NCBI GenBank assembly: GCA_021797385.1
Contig: JAJZZW010000020.1
Span: 1 to 18,608 of the forward strand
Reading direction: 5' to 3'
DNA length: 18,608 bases
Source of the DNA: Thermoplasmata archaeon
Lineage (GTDB): Archaea > Thermoplasmatota > Thermoplasmata > Thermoplasmatales > Thermoplasmataceae
Positions within the stretch are counted from its first letter, which is position 1; each line of letters opens with the position of its first letter. The translations under genes and the position numbers were made by a program. Shown piece by piece: positions 14,553 to 18,608 of the stretch. The notes beneath the pieces were generated by a model that worked only from the letters and a program-made list of their open reading frames with translations, did no database searches and was not told the origin of the DNA.

Positions 14553-16523
14553 TCATTCAGGTTTATGTAATTCGGATATGAGTTTATTTATTATTTCCGG
14601 GTCTTCAAGCCCGGTAATATCACCGGAAACACTCTGCTTCACCAGTATTTCCCGCAATAATCTTCTCATGATTTTTCCGGATCTTGTTTTTGGCATAAAT
14701 GAAACTATAAAAATGGATGATGGTTTGGCGAATGAACCTATTCCTGCTATAATGGAATCTCTTACCATCGCTTTTATTGTGTTTATATCCGAATTAAATT
14801 TTTTATCAATAGAAACAAATACCACTGGAGTTGTGCCTGTTAAAGCGTCTTCTATCCCAATTACGGCAGCCTCAGATACACCAGGAACTGACATTACTGC
14901 ATTTTCCATTTCCATAGTGGATATTCTATGCCCTGAAACATTTATAACATCATCTGTCCGACCTAATACCCAGATATGCCCGAAACTGTCTTCAACCGCC
15001 TGGTCATACGTGCAATAACTGTTTGGGAAAATAGAAAAATACTCTCTTATAAATCTATCATGGTTTTTCCATATGTCCCTTGCAAGTCCTGGAAACGGTT
15101 CTGTTAATACAAGTGTTCCTATTTTATTAGGAGGCAATGGTTTCCCATTATCATCAAGAATACTGAACGAATGTCCTGGCAAAGGTAAACCACATGAACC
15201 AGGTCTAGCATCCGTAACCCCAACTATCGATGAAGTCCATGCACTGCCTGTTTCGGTCTGTCCGTATGTATTGTTTATTTCAATATTCCCATCTCCAATA
15301 TTTTTATGTACCCAGAACCACGTTTTGATATCTAATGGTTCCCCAACCAGTGATACAAGTTTTAGGGAGGAAATATTATATTTCTTTGCCGTTGTTTCTC
15401 CATCCCTCGCAAGCATTCTTAGAAATGTGGGAGCTGTAAATAATTTTGTCACATTATATTTTTCAATTATTTTGTAGAAATGATCAATTGAAGGATAATC
15501 GAGTGCTCCTTCATATGCAATAACTGTTGCACCATGAGCTAATCCACCAACCAGTTCAAATATAGGAAACGTGAGCCATCCAACATCAGCGGTGCACCAG
15601 TATACATCCTCCATTCCCAGATCAAGGGCGTATTTCACGTTATTGTATGAACCAATTAGAAACCCAATACCTGAATGTACAATACCTTTAGGTTTTGACG
15701 TGGTTCCTGATGTATATATAATAAAACCCGGCGCATTTGCTTCTATAGGCAGTGGTTCCAGTGAATTTTCTGCTTTATTTATGAAAGTATCAAAAAATAT
15801 ATCCTTTTTACCTATTTGCCGCCTATTTTTATCATATCCAGCCACCACTATAACGTTTTCAATGCTTGGTATATCAGCTATAACCGAATCAATCTTCTCC
15901 TTCAACTCAATTATTTTTCCTTTCCTTATCGTGTTTTCTGCTGTGATAATTATTTTAGGTTCTGTGTCAATTAATCTCTCTTTAAGTGCATTAGCTGAAA
16001 ACCCGGAGAAAATAATATTATATATTGCTCCAATTCTATAACATGCGTGTACGGCAATGAATGCTTCGATTACATTTGGGAGGAAAATTGCTACAACATC
16101 ACCTTTTTTAATTCCTATCATAGTCATTGCACTGGCGAATTTGCCTGTTTGATCCCTTAATTCTGAATAGGTTACTCTTCTGCTCTCACCACGTTCGTTT
16201 AACCATATTATAGCATCCTTTCCTGGAGTTTTATTCGCATATCTATCTATGCAGTTAAGGCTCACATTTGAGTAACCGTTAACAAAAAATTTGAAATCCG
16301 GAAATGAGCCATCTATTAATTTATCCCATTTTTTAAACCATTGCATTTCGGAAGCCACATCGCCCCAGAAATCCGATGAATTTTTAATTGAACTCCTGTA
16401 AAAATCCTTATATGAATCTTTTTCTCTAACTTGCATTTGATTAATATTTCGTTTCAATGGAGGAAAGGAAGTACTCAGTTTCAATATGCTCTCGATATTA
16501 TCATCTGAACTCTTACTTACCAT
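14553..16523 (-). CDS. AMP-forming acyl-CoA synthetase of the acetyl-CoA synthetase family, enlarged acyl pocket
   Basis: A 656-residue cytoplasmic enzyme that activates a carboxylate to acyl-CoA through an acyl-adenylate, length as in Acs. The P-loop-like YTSGTTSKPKG is at 270-280, the hinge motif GRTDDVINVSGHR at 521-533, and the catalytic (and often acetylated) Lys617 in PKTRSGKIMRR. At the acyl pocket, Acs has T-W-W-Q-T-E-T-G; here it is TYGQTETG (419-426), so the Trp that limits the pocket to acetate is Gly421. In a methanogen Acs the Trp-to-Gly change allows longer and branched acids, so propionate or longer/branched substrates are likely. The ATG at 16523 has a TATA box 26 bases upstream, predicting a leaderless message. 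It is divergent from the broken thiolase-like gene. Confidence 0.9.
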   Translation of the reverse strand: MVSKSSDDNIESILKLSTSFPPLKRNINQMQVREKDSYKDFYRSSIKNSSDFWGDVASEMQWFKKWDKLIDGSFPDFKFFVNGYSNVSLNCIDRYANKTPGKDAIIWLNERGESRRVTYSELRDQTGKFASAMTMIGIKKGDVVAIFLPNVIEAFIAVHACYRIGAIYNIIFSGFSANALKERLIDTEPKIIITAENTIRKGKIIELKEKIDSVIADIPSIENVIVVAGYDKNRRQIGKKDIFFDTFINKAENSLEPLPIEANAPGFIIYTSGTTSKPKGIVHSGIGFLIGSYNNVKYALDLGMEDVYWCTADVGWLTFPIFELVGGLAHGATVIAYEGALDYPSIDHFYKIIEKYNVTKLFTAPTFLRMLARDGETTAKKYNISSLKLVSLVGEPLDIKTWFWVHKNIGDGNIEINNTYGQTETGSAWTSSIVGVTDARPGSCGLPLPGHSFSILDDNGKPLPPNKIGTLVLTEPFPGLARDIWKNHDRFIREYFSIFPNSYCTYDQAVEDSFGHIWVLGRTDDVINVSGHRISTMEMENAVMSVPGVSEAAVIGIEDALTGTTPVVFVSIDKKFNSDINTIKAMVRDSIIAGIGSFAKPSSIFIVSFMPKTRSGKIMRRLLREILVKQSVSGDITGLEDPEIINKLISELHKPE

Positions 16524-16544
16524 AATTAAAACTAAAATATATTA

Positions 16545-16555
16545 CTATATAAATT
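16545..16555 (-). promoter_or_regulatory. TATA box of the acyl-CoA synthetase gene
   Basis: AATTTATATAG on the minus strand, centred 26 bases before the ATG, the standard archaeal spacing for a leaderless start. The remaining gap to 16684 is A/T-rich. It holds a TATA-like TTAATAAATAAA (16661-16672) about 20 bases before the thiolase-like ATG, and no gene. Confidence 0.6.
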
Positions 16556-16684
16556 CTTGTATATAAACATGCTAAAATTCATTTAGTAATATTATTTATC
16601 TACAAGAAACGTTATTTTTAATTTTAATATTATGTACTTTAAAAAAGGTTAATATAGTAATTAATAAATAAACTTTGGATAACA

Positions 16685-17949
16685 ATGAAATACAAGGGAC
16701 GAAATGTTTATATGGTTGCAGGAGGTGTCACAAAATTTTCCAAGGCATCGCCGTAAATGGATTTTAGACTAATGGTAAAAAAAGCCTTTGATTACGCAAT
16801 GAACGACGCCGGCCTAAATTTAAGTGATATAGACGGCTCTGTTGCATCTTATTTTTCGGATCATTTTCAGAGGCAATTAATGGCCGGTATTATGGTTCAG
16901 GACTACCTTGGATTAACTCCGAAACCCAGCAAGCGTATTGAGAGCGGTGGAGCTACCGGTGGTATAGCATTTCAGACAGGATATGAAGAAATTGCTTCCG
17001 GTAGAATGGATACATGTGCTGTTTATGGTTTCGAAACAATGTCTCATGTAAATACCTGGAAGGGCAATGAATTCATAGCTTTAGCAAGTGATACAAATTT
17101 TGATTATCCTCTTGGAGGATTTTATACAGGATATTATGCTATGATGGCTATGAGACATATGTATGAGTTCGGAACAACTGTAGAGCAGCTGGCCAAAGTA
17201 TCTATTAAAAATCACGGGAATGCTATACATAATCCATATGCACAGAGCCCCATGAAATTAACTGTTGAGGATGTAAGAAATTCACCGATGGTATCATATC
17301 CTCTGACACTACTAGATGTATGTAAATGTCTGATGGAGCGGCTGTTGCAATACTTGCATCTGAAGAGGAGGCATTTAAAATTACCGATAATCCAGTACTT
17401 ATAAGCGGTATAGGTACGGGCACAGATTCTATGAGATTATCTGACAGGCCATTTGGTAAGGTTCCACTTTTGCCAAATGAAAATGAATCTGACTATAAAA
17501 ACCTAAAATATCCTGGAGTCCATTCATTCAGGGCAGGGAGGATGGCAGCAATGGAGGCTTATAAGAACTCAGGAATAACAGATCCACTGGATGAACTGGA
17601 CTTCGTTGAATTGCACGATGCTTACACATCTTCAGAAGTTCAGACATATGAGGATTTAGGTCTTTGTAAATATGGAGAAGGAGGTAAATTTATTGAAGAA
17701 GGAAAATCAAAACTCAATGGAAAAGTTGCAGTTAATCCATCGGGCGGATTACTGGCATCGGGTCATCCCGTTGGTGCCACTGGAATAATGCAGTCAGTTT
17801 ACGCATTCTGGCAACTTCAGCATACTATTAAAAAGCATTTCCAGGATGATACATTACAGGTTAAAAATGCAAAGAAGGGATTAATACACAGTCATGCCGG
17901 TACAGGTACTTATGTTGCCGCAACTGTGATGGAAAGGGTAAAATCTTGA
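16685..17949 (+). pseudogene. Second thiolase-like (SCP-x family) gene, broken by a stop codon and a one-base deletion
   Basis: Paralogue of the gene at 6488-7747; 41 of 53 residues match in a central stretch I aligned by eye. It begins at ATG 16685 (a V-Y-M-V-A-G-G start matching copy 1). An in-frame TAA at 16754-16756 interrupts it, followed directly by ATG 16757 in the same frame; the alignment runs through the stop without a length change. At 17324-17325 one codon (Leu in copy 1) is reduced to AA, shifting the frame; the correct frame resumes at ATG 17326 and runs to TGA 17947-17949. The site motifs match copy 1: SGGATGG without Cys, HDAY instead of HDCF, GHPVGATG and HSHAGTG. The rest shows no decay, so the lesions are recent, sequencing errors, or less likely recoded. 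Reading through both would give about 420 residues. Confidence 0.82.
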
Positions 17950-17962
17950 GGTGAAAAAAATG
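17948..17962 (+). promoter_or_regulatory. Ribosome binding site and start of the second DUF35 gene
   Basis: GAGGTGA (17948-17954) overlaps the thiolase-like stop codon and lies five bases before ATG 17960. The in-frame GTG at 17951 is inside this site, so the ATG is the better start. Confidence 0.6.
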
Positions 17963-18448
17963 GTTATAAATAAAAATGCAAAATTACCGGAATCGCAAAA
18001 TGGAACAGAAGTGTACAACACAGACCTTCTAGTAATAAAATGGCATTATGACGTTGATTATATACACAGCTATGCACAGGACTCCGAATTTTTTAGAGCC
18101 CTAGGCAAAAAACAGTTACTGGGCAGCGAGTGTACAAAATGTGGATATAAATATGCTACGCCACGTGGTCACTGTATGATGTGTGGTAATGAAACAAAAT
18201 GGATAGAACTGCCTCTATCAGGAAAAATACATTCGTGGACTACATGCTATTTTAGTGGTGAAGAATTCCTGAACGAAACGCCATTCAATCTTGTTATGGT
18301 TGAGTTTGATGGAATTGATTCGTTGTTTATGTCCAGATTGATCGAGGCAGAGAAGGATGATATATACATAGGTATGCCAGTGAAGGCGAAGTTTAGAAAA
18401 TGGCTTAAGTACAACACTACCGATGTTTATTTTGTACCAGACGTCTGA
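17960..18448 (+). CDS. DUF35 OB-fold protein with Zn ribbon (second copy)
   Basis: A 162-residue paralogue of the protein at 7749-8198, intact although its thiolase-like partner gene is broken. Zinc ribbon cysteines are Cys58, Cys61, Cys72 and Cys75, and the OB-fold follows. The segment before the ribbon (I-H-S-Y-A-Q-D-S-E-F-F) and the end (T-D-V-Y-F-V-P) match copy 1; the first ~20 residues are an extra polar N-terminus. Its strong ribosome binding site overlaps the upstream stop, so it was built for coupled translation with the thiolase-like subunit. It could now pair with the intact copy-1 subunit or be unused. Confidence 0.83.
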   Translation: MVINKNAKLPESQNGTEVYNTDLLVIKWHYDVDYIHSYAQDSEFFRALGKKQLLGSECTKCGYKYATPRGHCMMCGNETKWIELPLSGKIHSWTTCYFSGEEFLNETPFNLVMVEFDGIDSLFMSRLIEAEKDDIYIGMPVKAKFRKWLKYNTTDVYFVPDV

Positions 18449-18493
18449 AATTGGATTAATTAAAAATAATTTATATTTATAAACCTTAACTCG

Positions 18494-18607
18494 CTAATTC
18501 TTAGGTAATATGTCCATGTTTATCTTCTTTAATAGTGATTCAACCCTTTTGGGAATCTCATTAAACTCTATCTTATTATCTGAGTATTCCACTGCATAGA
18601 CCTTTGA
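18494..18607 (-). CDS. C-terminal end of an unidentified gene
   Basis: The minus-strand frame is open from the window edge to a TAG at 18494-18496: 37 codons of a plausible charged protein end (an I-P-K-R-V-E-S-L-L-K-K-I run, then D-I-L-P-K-N). It is convergent with the DUF35 gene, about 45 bases apart. I do not recognise the family, and too little is visible to assign one. Confidence 0.45.
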   Translation of the reverse strand, partial: SKVYAVEYSDNKIEFNEIPKRVESLLKKINMDILPKN

Positions 18608-18608
18608 C

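Noticed and set aside
16757..17404. A 215-residue stand-alone thiolase-like protein
   Set aside because: Homology to copy 1 continues upstream across the TAA and downstream in another frame, and the last ~25 residues are out-of-frame nonsense; it is one piece of a broken gene.
17326..17949. A separate C-terminal thiolase-domain gene
   Set aside because: Same reason: it joins the preceding piece exactly at a one-base deletion, and ATG 17326 is an internal Met of copy 1.

Overview
The window looks like chromosome from an acidophilic, AT-rich archaeon of the Thermoplasmatales, most likely Ferroplasma or a close relative. The basis is a DRG-type GTPase, a Bat-type HTH regulator, a cobalamin-dependent ribonucleotide reductase carrying an intein, thiolase/DUF35 gene pairs, and archaeal promoters: TATA boxes about 25 bases before leaderless starts, and GGTGA ribosome binding sites inside operons. 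The placement is inference from recognised families, not from a marker gene.

Layout. 1-3.1 kb: the end of a GTPase gene on +, then a cytochrome bd oxidase operon (cydA-cydB) on -. 3.1-4.0 kb: a divergent Bat/HTH_10 regulator and an acylphosphatase on +; a perfect 7+7 inverted repeat lies between cydA and the regulator. 4.0-5.2 kb: threonine ammonia-lyase on -. 5.3-8.2 kb: a tight + operon of acyl-CoA dehydrogenase, thiolase-like protein and DUF35 protein. 8.2-8.6 kb: a largely gene-free stretch. 8.6-10.8 kb: a - operon for one-carbon folate chemistry (methenyl-THF cyclohydrolase, then formate-THF ligase). 11.1-14.5 kb: class II ribonucleotide reductase with a 358-residue intein. 14.6-16.5 kb: an acyl-CoA synthetase on -. 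16.7-18.4 kb: a second thiolase-like/DUF35 pair on +, with the thiolase-like gene broken by an in-frame stop and a one-base frameshift. The last 110 bases hold the tail of an unidentified - gene.

How the genes fit together. The most interesting set is the acyl-CoA genes. Both thiolase-like proteins lack the nucleophilic cysteine of SCP-x thiolases (Gly instead) and also the cysteine of the HDCF motif (YDAY or HDAY instead), yet keep the fold and the DUF35 partner. This resembles the logic of the Ltp2-DUF35 steroid side-chain aldolase more than that of a thiolase. The dehydrogenase carries isovaleryl-CoA-dehydrogenase-type motifs. The acyl-CoA synthetase has Gly where acetate-specific enzymes have the pocket-closing Trp. 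Together they suggest activation, dehydrogenation and non-thiolytic cleavage of a medium or branched acyl chain. No hydratase is present in the window, and the substrate is unknown.

The remaining genes are housekeeping: respiration, C1-folate, threonine breakdown and deoxynucleotide synthesis.
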